From Aliikangiella coralliicola (GTDB lineage: Bacteria; Pseudomonadota; Gammaproteobacteria; Enterobacterales; Kangiellaceae): a DNA stretch of 64,000 bases. The stretch spans positions 310,001-374,000 of the forward strand of contig NZ_ML660165.1 of NCBI RefSeq assembly GCF_007004725.1, in the 5' to 3' direction. Position 1 is the stretch's first letter. Each line of letters starts with the position of its first letter. A program made the translations under genes and the position numbers. Below, piece by piece: positions 18,102 through 26,709 of this stretch. The notes below the pieces were generated by a model, which did not search any database, was not told the origin of the DNA, and worked only from the letters and a program-made list of their open reading frames with translations.

Positions 18102-19187
18102 CTACTTCTCCTCGACTGCATAGTGTTTCGAGAAATACTTACAAGGTCTGCCGTTTATTCCGGGACCACATTCGCGAACAACCTCAAAATTTGTACCTTT
18201 CAGCAATTCTGATGTGTTGCCACCGCCTCTAAAGATCTTCGCCAACACAGCTGCTAGTTTACTGATCACAATCAAAACATACGCCCCAGTATCACCCTCA
18301 ATCAATTTCGTCTTATCAACTTCAAATGGATGCCAAAAAACAAAAAAGGGATCACTCAGGTAAACGTGCTCAAACAATGCAGTGATTTCACTCGGACCAG
18401 ACAACGCTTGATTTAAATAAAATATGGCCAGGTTAAAGTGCGGCTCATAGTAGGCTGGAGTTTCTTTAGCTTTATTAAAAAAATTGAGCGCCTCACCAAT
18501 ACTGTTTTTTTGGATGGATAAAATCGCCAACATGTTATAAGCGACTCCTTTTACCTCTGCCGAGGCAGAGCTTTCACCGATAAGATCTCGCAGGTATTTT
18601 TCTGCAGCTTCACTGTTTCCTGAATGCAATAAACTATCTGCACGAAGAACCGATAGAACAGGAAAGTCACCGGCAGAAACGGAAGAAATATCTTGTCTGG
18701 TTAGATCGTTGTTGCTATTTTTTTCAGCGCGTGACTCAGACACTTGATTCACTAACATGGAAGAGAGCGCGTCATATTGTTTAATGCAGCTCTGTGTGCA
18801 ACGTGAAAATGGCGTGCGTCCTTCAATTTTAGAGCCTGGTGCTAAATAACTAATCACGCCAAGTCTTTCCAATATTAACGGGCGTTTTTTTTGTTGGATA
18901 ATGTATGTCGATATTCCGCGCCAGTTCTGATGAATAATAGCGTTAGCAAGCTCATTTGCTGATGAAGAATCAACTTTCGCTTTCATTAAAAGCAGGCCAA
19001 GTTCTTCTATTTTTTCCCTCCCATGAACCGCTGCTTCTGTCGTTAGTGATGGCGTCGACCTCAGCGGCACATTACTGTCCTCATTCGACGTAGCGAAGAC
19101 GGCCGAGTACGAAAGCGACAAAAGAATTAAGGCCAGGAGAGACGCTTTTTTGATTGATAAACAATTTAAGTGTTGAAAAAGTCGCAT
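18102..19187 (-). CDS. Exported TPR-like protein, first gene of the envelope operon
   Basis: 361 residues with a signal peptide (ALILLSLSYSAVFA). The middle contains tetratricopeptide-like helices (about 205-275; VAYNMLAILSIQKNSIGEALNFFNKA) that normally mediate protein-protein contacts. A CTQSC pair near residue 130 and CGPGINGRPC near the C-terminus could form disulfides. GAGGAAAA precedes the ATG. It is followed after 2 nt by the 750-residue protein. Divergent from it is a helix-turn-helix gene that may control the operon. Confidence 0.72.
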   Translation of the reverse strand: MRLFQHLNCLSIKKASLLALILLSLSYSAVFATSNEDSNVPLRSTPSLTTEAAVHGREKIEELGLLLMKAKVDSSSANELANAIIHQNWRGISTYIIQQKKRPLILERLGVISYLAPGSKIEGRTPFSRCTQSCIKQYDALSSMLVNQVSESRAEKNSNNDLTRQDISSVSAGDFPVLSVLRADSLLHSGNSEAAEKYLRDLIGESSASAEVKGVAYNMLAILSIQKNSIGEALNFFNKAKETPAYYEPHFNLAIFYLNQALSGPSEITALFEHVYLSDPFFVFWHPFEVDKTKLIEGDTGAYVLIVISKLAAVLAKIFRGGGNTSELLKGTNFEVVRECGPGINGRPCKYFSKHYAVEEK

Positions 19188-19508
19188 GATATTTTCCTCT
19201 CAGTGGGTAATGAATGACAACATGTGTCGAGAGAATTATTAACATCAAAAAACTGACTTTCCTATTGACTAGAACAGCACATAGTTAATGATACTTAGTT
19301 ATTACTAACAATATGGTTAAATATTTATTTACATATTGGTTATTTTTCAATTCTAATACACTAACTACTATGTCAATATAATGTTGACACTTAGCCATTA
19401 AGCTCAAGAATATGTAATATATTCTTTTACATACTTTTCGGAATGGGTTCACCCAGCTTGTATTCGGATCGCTTACTTTTAACAAATTCAGTAAAAAAGG
19501 TGATCAAA
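19188..19508. other. Divergent regulatory region between envelope operon and HTH gene
   Basis: Very AT-rich. TTGACA at 19390-19395 is a perfect -35 box pointing right, but no good -10 box lies at 16-18 nt. Two related stretches, ATATGGTTAAATAT and ATATTGGTTATTTT (about 19311-19350), might be protein-binding repeats. Nothing stronger is visible. Confidence 0.35.
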
Positions 19509-20600
19509 TTGCAAATAGAGATAATATTAAATGATCTACTGCGTGAATACGGAGTCGAACGAGGGGCCTCCGCAGACTTAAAAAAATATCTGAATGTATC
19601 GCGACAAACCGCGTCGAAAATCATCAACAATAAAAAAAACTTAACCAATGAAGAAGTCGGCGATGTGTGCGACTGGTTAATCGAACGCGTGACCAATCAT
19701 GTTAACACTACCAGTGACGATGTCAGACGACTACGCCTGATTTTACCGGGAGGGTTGTTTCGAGCCGCAGGCGCACTCGACAGAATCTTACGCTCTTCTG
19801 CGCTATGCCTCTATCTTGGTGAGCAGGTTCGATTGCAGGCGACTAAAAATGAAGAATCTTCAAAATCTCGTTGGATTTCTGGCGCCGATGCCGAGGTAGC
19901 GACCGATCTGGTCCATCGGATTGCGCGAGACGGTAATAAGCTTGAGTTTCTTTGGAAAAATGTCTCCTTTCATATCACTCCCGATTCTGAAGAATTAACA
20001 TATGAAGGAAATTATTTAGAAGAGGATCAGAATAGAGCCATCGACTTTTATACCAATATGATGTGCACCACAGAACGGCGTCGTGCGAATAAAAAAGACA
20101 AAAGCGCCGTATTTATGATCGGTAGCCAAAGAGTAAATTACATGGTTGAAGTTGTTTTCGCAAAGCTTTTCAAAACCAAACCCTTCAAGGAAACAAAGCG
20201 GCGCAGTGTGCCAATTTATATGCAATACCGGAAAGGCGCCCCAGGTCGGCCGAGTTGTTTTGGCGGAGATAAGCCACCAACAGGTTGGCAAGGTGAAGGT
20301 GGTAGCGGGATTTACTATCGCACTGAAGATGGCTCCTGGGCCCACATTTCAAATCGACGTAATTTGGGCGGAATTGTATTGCTAATCGATGATTCCGACA
20401 ATGCACAATTTATTGTTGTATTATTTGGATTCTCGGGAAAAGCGACACGGCAAATTGGTCAACTCTTTTACGAAAAACCTGAGCGTTTCTGGCCGCTTGA
20501 TAAAACCATTGGCAATCTGCGCACTGCACTCTTTGCCTGTAAACTTCCCAAAGAAAAAGAACTTGGTGAAGCAGAAGTTATTCTAGTAGAAACTTGTTAG
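19509..20600 (+). CDS. Helix-turn-helix protein of unknown function
   Basis: About 363 residues if read from the TTG at 19509, which has AGGTGA 5-6 nt upstream; an ATG at 19443 lacks a ribosome site. The N-terminus holds a convincing helix-turn-helix (DLKKYLNVSRQTASKIINNKKNLTNEEVGDV). The rest has a helical segment (LPGGLFRAAGALDRILRSSALCLYLGEQ) and a C-terminal beta-rich part with a GGSGIYYRTEDGSWAHIS stretch; I recognise neither. It is divergent from the TPR/750/lipoprotein operon and is a candidate regulator for it. It ends 12 nt before the acetyltransferase gene, with which it is probably co-transcribed. Confidence 0.68.
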   Translation: MQIEIILNDLLREYGVERGASADLKKYLNVSRQTASKIINNKKNLTNEEVGDVCDWLIERVTNHVNTTSDDVRRLRLILPGGLFRAAGALDRILRSSALCLYLGEQVRLQATKNEESSKSRWISGADAEVATDLVHRIARDGNKLEFLWKNVSFHITPDSEELTYEGNYLEEDQNRAIDFYTNMMCTTERRRANKKDKSAVFMIGSQRVNYMVEVVFAKLFKTKPFKETKRRSVPIYMQYRKGAPGRPSCFGGDKPPTGWQGEGGSGIYYRTEDGSWAHISNRRNLGGIVLLIDDSDNAQFIVVLFGFSGKATRQIGQLFYEKPERFWPLDKTIGNLRTALFACKLPKEKELGEAEVILVETC

Positions 20601-20612
20601 AAGGAACATTTT

Positions 20613-21101
20613 TTGAATTTGATTTACAGAAGGCTCTCTCCAAGTGAATCCTTTGCATATCGGGAAGTACGCCTTGAAAGCTTAAGGCTATTTCCAGATG
20701 CATTTGAGGCGATCTTTAGTGAGGAAAAGAAAAACACGGAATTGATGTTTGAATCGTTAATCAAGCAACAAGACAAGTCAAACTTTGTGGTTGGTGCGTT
20801 TGAGGGAACCTCACTCGTAGGGATATGTGGTTTTGTAAATCGAAATCAATATTCTCTGGAGCGTACCGGCACGATCATTCAGATGTATGTCAAAAAGGAG
20901 TACCGAGGGAAAAACATTGGCCTACATTTGACCAATAAGGTTATTGAAGAAGTGCGAAAAATACCGAAGACAAATCGCTTAGTTCTTGAAGTTAAAAAAA
21001 CAAATAGTGCCGCTATTGCCGTTTATGAAAGAGCCGGGTTTAGAATTGAGAATATTGCGAGGAGCTCAGAACTTAGGTATATGGAGTATCTTATCAAGTA
21101 G
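20613..21101 (+). CDS. GNAT-family N-acetyltransferase
   Basis: 162 residues of the GNAT fold. The acetyl-CoA binding signature is clear: QMYVKKEYRGKNIGLHLTNKVIEEV (motif A, R/Q-x-x-G-x-G-like), followed by LEVKKTNSAAIAVYERAGFR (motif B). The start is a TTG at 20613 with AAGGA 7 nt upstream. It follows the helix-turn-helix gene by 12 nt. The acceptor could be a small molecule or a protein N-terminus; nothing in the sequence decides. Confidence 0.87.
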   Translation: MNLIYRRLSPSESFAYREVRLESLRLFPDAFEAIFSEEKKNTELMFESLIKQQDKSNFVVGAFEGTSLVGICGFVNRNQYSLERTGTIIQMYVKKEYRGKNIGLHLTNKVIEEVRKIPKTNRLVLEVKKTNSAAIAVYERAGFRIENIARSSELRYMEYLIK

Positions 21102-21248
21102 AAATTTCACAATTTAACTGCAACGGGAAATGAGATCTTGAACTTGCTTTTGAACGAGAAAAATACGAAAGTCATCATTGAAAAAGATGAGTATAAAAAC
21201 TGTAAAATACTCAGCCTAAGACAAAATCAGGATTTTTGAATCAGGTTT

Positions 21249-21665
21249 ATGCACAAGATTAGAGAAATTATCGCAGTTATTGCTTCTCTGCTAGCATTTT
21301 GCTCTATACCAATCTTTGGATTTCCTTTCGGGGGTTGCCAAGAGTTCGGTTATGTTACTTTGGAGGTTGGCTGCAGTTCGTGGTTTGAATTCTTGAGGGG
21401 CGCGTTAGTCGTCGCTCCCATTTTAGTAATTTCAAAGCACAAACTCTTACTTTCTACCTTGAGCATTCCTATAGTTTTAGCAATTTCAGTACTTGGAGGA
21501 ATAGAACATATAAGAGCAGGAGAACATTGGGACTATTTCTATGAGAACTGGAACCAAATTAGATATCATGTCAGCCAGCCTATACTAGTAGGTGCGGTAA
21601 GCGTCTATGGAGTATTCTGGAGTACGGTTTTTATACATAACAAGATAAAATTTAGAGACACATAA
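21249..21665 (+). CDS. Small integral membrane protein of unknown function
   Basis: 138 residues with about four hydrophobic segments (near 5-25, 45-60, 68-85 and 115-130). Two Cys in GGCQEFGYVTLEVGCSSWFE lie in the first external loop and could form a disulfide. The only ribosome-site candidate before the ATG is a weak AGG. Convergent with the LytTR regulator gene. No family recognised. Confidence 0.6.
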   Translation: MHKIREIIAVIASLLAFCSIPIFGFPFGGCQEFGYVTLEVGCSSWFEFLRGALVVAPILVISKHKLLLSTLSIPIVLAISVLGGIEHIRAGEHWDYFYENWNQIRYHVSQPILVGAVSVYGVFWSTVFIHNKIKFRDT

Positions 21666-21708
21666 ATTGAAAACCTATTTGATTACTCAGAGTAACAACT
21701 GCCGCTAC

Positions 21709-22413
21709 TCAAAAACTAAGCAACTGCTTAAAATTACTAGTATGCCGACGAGATACTTCAATTTCTTTACCATCAGTCATCGTCAGAAATAAACCATTAG
21801 CGCCCGATGGCTCGATATTTTCGATAAAGTTCACATTAACAATATACTGTCGATTTGTTCGAATAAAGACTTTTTCTTTCAATCGTTTTTCTATTTTACT
21901 CAACGATTTATAAATCATCGGCTTGTTCTGCTCAAAATAAATGCGAGCGTAATTTCCACAACTTTCAAAATAGCGAATTTTTTCAATGTCAATCAACCAA
22001 CATCGTTCACCATCTTTAACGAAAATTTTATGGTCAATCTCGGTAGTTTCATCTTCAGTAATTTCACTCTCGATAAAACACTTACTCAAAGCTTGCTGCA
22101 GCCTTTTGGGATTAATCGGTTTAAGCAAATAGTCCAGCGCATTAAACTCAAAAGCCTGAATTGCATATTCATCATAAGCCGTGGTAAAGATTACCTTAGG
22201 GCAAGTTTCTAGTTTTTCTAACAAATCAAATCCATTGCCATCGGGCAAATTAATATCGAGAAAAATCAAAGCTGGTTTTAGCGACTCTATTTTATCAATG
22301 CCAGACTCAACGCTGGACGCCTCACCGACAATTTCAATTTCAGGGTGAAGCTTTAACAACTGTAATAACTCTTTTCGAGCCAGGCGAGAATCTTCAACTA
22401 TTACCGCTTTCAT
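21709..22413 (-). CDS. LytTR-type response regulator
   Basis: 234 residues: an N-terminal receiver domain with phosphoacceptor D53 in FLDINLPDGNG and conserved K in YLLKPINP, and a C-terminal LytTR DNA-binding domain (about 128-232; IRYFESCGNYARIYF, FIRTNRQYIVNVNFIE). It overlaps the sensor kinase gene by 4 nt (ATGA), so the two are translationally coupled. This AlgR/LytR/YehT-type pair usually controls a small set of neighbouring genes. The adjacent exported hydrolase downstream of the promoter side is a possible target, which is inference. Confidence 0.93.
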   Translation of the reverse strand: MKAVIVEDSRLARKELLQLLKLHPEIEIVGEASSVESGIDKIESLKPALIFLDINLPDGNGFDLLEKLETCPKVIFTTAYDEYAIQAFEFNALDYLLKPINPKRLQQALSKCFIESEITEDETTEIDHKIFVKDGERCWLIDIEKIRYFESCGNYARIYFEQNKPMIYKSLSKIEKRLKEKVFIRTNRQYIVNVNFIENIEPSGANGLFLTMTDGKEIEVSRRHTSNFKQLLSF

Positions 22414-23498
22414 TGACTTCCTCCTGTCATCGGTAATTCAATCACCGAAGTAACAACATTATTTTCCTCACTGATACCAAAGCTCGCTTCATCGCCGTAC
22501 AACAAGTGAAGCCGCTGTCTGATATTTTCCAGACCCAGCCCGGTGCTTTGCTTTTTATTTTTTTCATTTGATTCCTGATTTATTTTTCCAGGATTCGATA
22601 CGATAATTTGAACCCGGTTTTCGACCTGGCTAATTTCTAACTTTAATTCTCCCCCGGTTGAACTTTGGTCAATTCCATGACGTATCGCATTTTCAACCAA
22701 TAGCTGAACAAGCATTGGTGGAATTTTGCAGGCCAATACTTTTTCATCCAATACTTCAACATATTCCAGTCGCTCTTCATACTGTATACTCGCCAGCTCG
22801 ATATAACTCCGCACAGTGTCTATTTCGTTTTCCAACGGCTGTAGTTTTTGTTGATTATTTTGTAGCGAGTATCGCAAAATTTCAGACAATGAAGTTAGCA
22901 TATCTCGCGCACGGTCAACATCTTCCAACATTAATGAGCGAATATTATTGAGGCCGTTAAACAAAAAATGAGGATTCAGCTGGCCAATTAATGTGTTTAA
23001 TTGCGCCTGCTTAAGCTCCAGCGCCATCTCGCTATCTCTCAATTCTAACTGTTTAAGCCGATTAAGATGATTAATTGAAACATAAATTACTGCCCATAAA
23101 TAAAGCACAATGGTCATGATCATCCAATTACTATAAACCTCCGACATAAAAAATATGTAGCGGTAAGAATACTTCCACAGTAGTAGATAAAGACCGAGTG
23201 TGCTAATAATAATGAGAGAAGACAAAAAGCCAAGCCAGGTACAGTTAACGAGTAGCTTTATCCAGACGGATGGTTTTCTCGCATTTAGCCAATTGAATCG
23301 ATGAATTAATTCTCTTAACACCAGACAAATCGAGGTATTAACAATAAACAAGATGATCGCAGAAACAATACCGTGTTCTAGCGGCTCGATTTCTTCTATC
23401 TGTCGAGAAATAAAGTTTAATGCGACAAATCCGCCAAGACATAAACTATGAAACATCCAAAATATCGGATTAGTTTTTGGCGCTTTGAGTATTGACAT
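22410..23498 (-). CDS. LytS/YehU-type membrane sensor histidine kinase
   Basis: 362 residues with four hydrophobic membrane segments in the first 150 residues and no periplasmic sensor domain. The His_kinase motif QLNPHFLFNGLNNIRSLM has phosphorylation site H177. The ATPase part shows LVENAIRHGI (N box) and STGLGLENIRQRL (G box). It is followed by its LytTR regulator with a 4-nt overlap. The signal is unknown; the short loops suggest sensing within the membrane or through a partner. Confidence 0.92.
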   Translation of the reverse strand: MSILKAPKTNPIFWMFHSLCLGGFVALNFISRQIEEIEPLEHGIVSAIILFIVNTSICLVLRELIHRFNWLNARKPSVWIKLLVNCTWLGFLSSLIIISTLGLYLLLWKYSYRYIFFMSEVYSNWMIMTIVLYLWAVIYVSINHLNRLKQLELRDSEMALELKQAQLNTLIGQLNPHFLFNGLNNIRSLMLEDVDRARDMLTSLSEILRYSLQNNQQKLQPLENEIDTVRSYIELASIQYEERLEYVEVLDEKVLACKIPPMLVQLLVENAIRHGIDQSSTGGELKLEISQVENRVQIIVSNPGKINQESNEKNKKQSTGLGLENIRQRLHLLYGDEASFGISEENNVVTSVIELPMTGGSQ

Positions 23499-23612
23499 AA
23501 TATTAGTAACCAGTGAACACGAAAATAGAGTTATGAGTGGACGGTTGATTAGGCAAGTACAGGCTATTTTTCATTCGAAATCGATTGATATTATTATTCT
23601 AGTATAACGCGA

Positions 23613-25355
23613 CTAAAATCTCTCCTCTAGCCAATCTACGATTAACTTTGATGCAACGGGTGAAAAAGTTTCCTCTATGATTGCATATTCCACCGGAGAG
23701 CCAGTTTTGCTGGTTTGAAAAAGGTGATTGAGTTGCGGTAGTTCTACCACTGTGAAATCTGAATGATTCGCAGACTTCAACGCGTTACGAATGCCGTCCA
23801 GGTTAGACTTAGCGGCAACTTGCAAGTCGTTGCTGCCATTAATTGCCAATATCGGCGCTTTGACCTTAGCCAGTTTTTCCGCTGGCGAGTAGCTCAAAAA
23901 ATACCGAAACCAGCCTGTTCCATAAGTTTGAATTAACTGCTCCTTTTGCTGCTCGAGGATTTTTTCATCGTTCACGCCAACCAGTCGAAGCGATTTTTCA
24001 ATCAGGTTAACAATCTGCGGCTCAGATGCCAGCTTTTTCTCCGTTGCGCCAATTAGCGCGAATAATTGTTTATCAACGTCTTGCTTCTGTTTCAGAACAT
24101 CCGCTGAAATGCCTTGCGCCAATCCAAGTAAATAATGCTGCTCCGCTAACAGCTCTGCATTTGGAATGCCAGGACCGGCTAGCATAATCACGAAAGCGAC
24201 ATCATCTCTTTGAGCCGCCAGCATCGGCGCGATCATCCCGCCTTCGCTGTGACCTATCAGCCCAATGGTATCAGCCGGAATGTCATCACGAGATAATAGA
24301 AAGTCAACCGCTGCGCCTGCATCAGTGACAAAATCTTCGGAAGTCGCCGAGTCGAAATCGCCGGTCGATTTTCCTGTTCCCCGATCATCCAATCTTAATA
24401 CAGCAAAATCAGCTTTAGTTAAAATATCCGCAATCACCCAAAATGGCTTGTGGTTCACAATTGTTTCGTCACGGTCCTGCGGTCCTGATCCTGAAATCAA
24501 AACCGCGGTTGCTTTCACTTTATTCGATTTCGGTTTTGTCAATGTACCAGCCAAAACTAAATCTGCTTTATTATTAGTAACGAGAACTTCTTCGATGTGA
24601 TAATCAAATGGTTTCTTAGGCGTTTGAGGCCTTGAAGAAACTTTTTTCTTATATTGCCCCTTAACCATTTTTAACTTAAAAATAAATCCACTTTGAGCAA
24701 AATCACCTTTAATGGATTGCTTATTTTTAGCGAGCATACCCACAAATTTTACGCCCAATTTTTTAATTTCGAATTTTACCTGACCCTTTTCAAGGGAAAT
24801 AGAATCGATTTCTATCCCATAAGACTCCTGGTTCGGACTATCAGCTACTGCGACTAAACTTCCCTGCTGCTGTTTTACATGAACCACAAAGTCGAGCGGG
24901 TTTCCCGGAATTTTGATAGGGCCGTACCACTGTCCTAATAAATCTTCTGAATTGCTCGAACCATCAGCCGGTAGCGGCTTTTTAACGATTCGAGAAAAAT
25001 TCAGTTTTTGCATTCCTTTCTGAAAGAAATTACCTTTTATTTGATCAGTTTCTGAATTAAGTTTTCCAGAGTAATGAATAGAAAGATCTTCGATTTCAAA
25101 AGTGAGTTCCTTCTCATTAAATTCTACCAGGGTCATTGGAATATCAAATCCACCCTGACTTGGTGTATCTAGCGTACCGACTTGTTTACCGCCTTCTGTC
25201 TTAATGTGAATGACAATTGGTAATACGCCGCCCGGCAGCTTCAGGTCTCCTTCCCAATCGCCTTCAAATCCCTTAGCTAACACCGAACTTGAACCGTACA
25301 AAAGTGCAGCGATTAACAACATGATGATACTAAAAAATGATTTTGCTTTTTTCAA
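23613..25355 (-). CDS. Exported alpha/beta hydrolase with duplicated N-terminal domain
   Basis: 580 residues. After a signal peptide come two related domains of about 110 residues each (about 28-125 and 140-240), both with an EGDW or GQWYG start and a KGDF/KGNF segment near the end, so they arose by duplication. The hydrolase domain (about 260-580) has the oxyanion-side LISGSGPQDRD, nucleophile S370 in GHSEGG, acid Asp in INGSNDLQV and His in LPQLNHLF. This is the dienelactone hydrolase/serine aminopeptidase-like group; an esterase or peptidase acting in the periplasm is likely. It is the next gene to the LytTR pair but with its own gap of 114 nt. Confidence 0.85.
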   Translation of the reverse strand: MKKAKSFFSIIMLLIAALLYGSSSVLAKGFEGDWEGDLKLPGGVLPIVIHIKTEGGKQVGTLDTPSQGGFDIPMTLVEFNEKELTFEIEDLSIHYSGKLNSETDQIKGNFFQKGMQKLNFSRIVKKPLPADGSSNSEDLLGQWYGPIKIPGNPLDFVVHVKQQQGSLVAVADSPNQESYGIEIDSISLEKGQVKFEIKKLGVKFVGMLAKNKQSIKGDFAQSGFIFKLKMVKGQYKKKVSSRPQTPKKPFDYHIEEVLVTNNKADLVLAGTLTKPKSNKVKATAVLISGSGPQDRDETIVNHKPFWVIADILTKADFAVLRLDDRGTGKSTGDFDSATSEDFVTDAGAAVDFLLSRDDIPADTIGLIGHSEGGMIAPMLAAQRDDVAFVIMLAGPGIPNAELLAEQHYLLGLAQGISADVLKQKQDVDKQLFALIGATEKKLASEPQIVNLIEKSLRLVGVNDEKILEQQKEQLIQTYGTGWFRYFLSYSPAEKLAKVKAPILAINGSNDLQVAAKSNLDGIRNALKSANHSDFTVVELPQLNHLFQTSKTGSPVEYAIIEETFSPVASKLIVDWLEERF

Positions 25356-25599
25356 AATGTTTCCTCCGAATTGATGATGTTATCAGCGTACATCAATTCG
25401 GTCTAAAAATAAGTATTATAGGATAAAGGGCAGGTTTTCTATTTAAGAGGTAAAACCAGGAGGTAAAACTAAGCCCTATGCTAGTCAGGCTATAATTGTG
25501 CTATTCAGGCAAAAATGACGCAGACGCGGGATTTAACGACATTACAGTTACTAACTGCGTGAACTACCCCTGATAAGAATGCATAGCTTCCCGGTATTA

Positions 25600-25833
25600 C
25601 TACCGCAACATCACATTGAGCTGATCAACAACCTCAGCCCAGTCAGCATCATCGTCAATAACCTGCTTTAAAAAGCTCGACTGTGAAACATTCCAGAAGT
25701 CGGCGTTGTGCAATTCAACATCATCAGGAATCGGTTTATTGCGCCCAATAAAGTCCTTAATCGCTTCATCAGAGCTATCTAGCCCCAGTTGGTTAAATAG
25801 AGAAATCAGGTTGTGGATCGGCTGTTCCATCAT
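25600..25833 (-). CDS. DUF2789 family protein
   Basis: 77-residue cytoplasmic protein. The sequence HNLISLFNQLGLDSSDEAIKDFI and the acidic end (LKQVIDDDADWAEVVDQLNVMLR) match the small helical DUF2789 family of gammaproteobacteria. AAGGAG precedes two adjacent ATG codons (25833 and 25830); either can serve. Function unknown. Confidence 0.85.
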   Translation of the reverse strand: MMEQPIHNLISLFNQLGLDSSDEAIKDFIGRNKPIPDDVELHNADFWNVSQSSFLKQVIDDDADWAEVVDQLNVMLR

Positions 25834-25922
25834 TTTTCTCCTTATTGGAGTTTATTTCAAAACATTGAATTAAATATAGTCCTAAGCGAGTAACAAGTCA
25901 TCATCAAACCCTCAATTAATTG

Positions 25923-26135
25923 CTAAGTAAGCGTGTGGCTCCTTTGACTGCGTTCAAAATTCTCCGCTAGCGAGCAATCTTGCTGCGTCTCCACTTCTCG
26001 GTTATCGAGAACCCGGCTTTCGTCATAGACCGCATTTAGCGCATCGTCGTGGTCAATGTAGCCGCCAATTTCAGCCCCATTCTCAAATACAGCGTTCCAA
26101 AATGCCCCTTGTCCGTACACAAATATCACTTTCAT
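25923..26135 (-). CDS. Small protein of unknown function
   Basis: 70 residues (MKVIFVYGQGAFWNAVFENG), acidic, with no signal peptide or membrane segment. GGAAAG stands 5 nt before the ATG. It is read in the same direction as the DUF2789 gene, 89 nt upstream of it. Codon use looks ordinary, but with no family recognised it may still be chance. Confidence 0.45.
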   Translation of the reverse strand: MKVIFVYGQGAFWNAVFENGAEIGGYIDHDDALNAVYDESRVLDNREVETQQDCSLAENFERSQRSHTLT

Positions 26136-26709
26136 ACTGACTTTCCGCCCGATAATAATGTTTGCTATTCATTGGGCATAAACTGGACCAGTTATTAAGA
26201 AAAATAACCACGCTATTCATTTTGGCCTTGATCTGCCCCAAAAATGAGAAATTCATCACAAAGAACCCGTGACACAGTTCAAATACTTCTTGTTGTTGAA
26301 CAGCACTTTTTATCGTGTGAAATAACAATCCGGTTTCTCACCATGACGTAAATGGTCACCTTGTGAGAAAAATGGTCACAAAATAGACTACCTTAACGAG
26401 AGAACATTGATATTTACAAAATTCAACCTCCCATATCCGGTAATCAATTTCTTCTTTTAAAACCCATCCCTTAAACTAAAAAATCGCATAAAAACAACAA
26501 GGCAAAATAAGCGATGGAGGCAATGGCTCATAATATTGTAATAAGGATTGATAACTCTCAGCACTTCAAAAACAAGTTCAATTTAATAAAACGAGAGCTT
26601 CTTTAATCGCTGACTATCAACAACATGTTTTCGCCCTGATGTCTTTTAAAGCCAATTTATAATTTTTTTAATATTGATTCAGTTAACACTCACTTCTTAA
26701 GGAGAAAAT
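26136..26709. other. Gene-free stretch upstream of the FG-GAP protein, with operator-like repeats
   Basis: No supported gene. The 10-bp word AAATGGTCAC occurs at 26350-26359 and 26370-26379, exactly 20 bp (two helix turns) apart. TTTCTCA (26334-26340) and TGAGAAA (26364-26370) form an inverted repeat around the first copy. AAGGAG stands just before the FG-GAP gene. An antisense-looking reading frame at 26083-26328 lacks support. Confidence 0.4.
26350..26379. repeat. Direct repeat AAATGGTCAC, 20-bp period
   Basis: Two exact 10-bp copies at 26350-26359 and 26370-26379. A two-turn spacing is typical of sites bound by a protein on one face of the helix. It is 330 bp upstream of the nearest rightward gene and over 200 bp upstream of the nearest leftward gene, so a target is not clear. 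Confidence 0.45.

Noticed and set aside
19285-19485. Short minus-strand frame in the divergent region before the HTH gene
   Set aside because: Very AT-rich chance frame crossing the likely promoter region and the HTH gene start.
26083-26328. 81-codon minus-strand reading frame
   Set aside because: Overlaps the start of the small gene at 25923-26135, has no ribosome site and no recognisable pattern.
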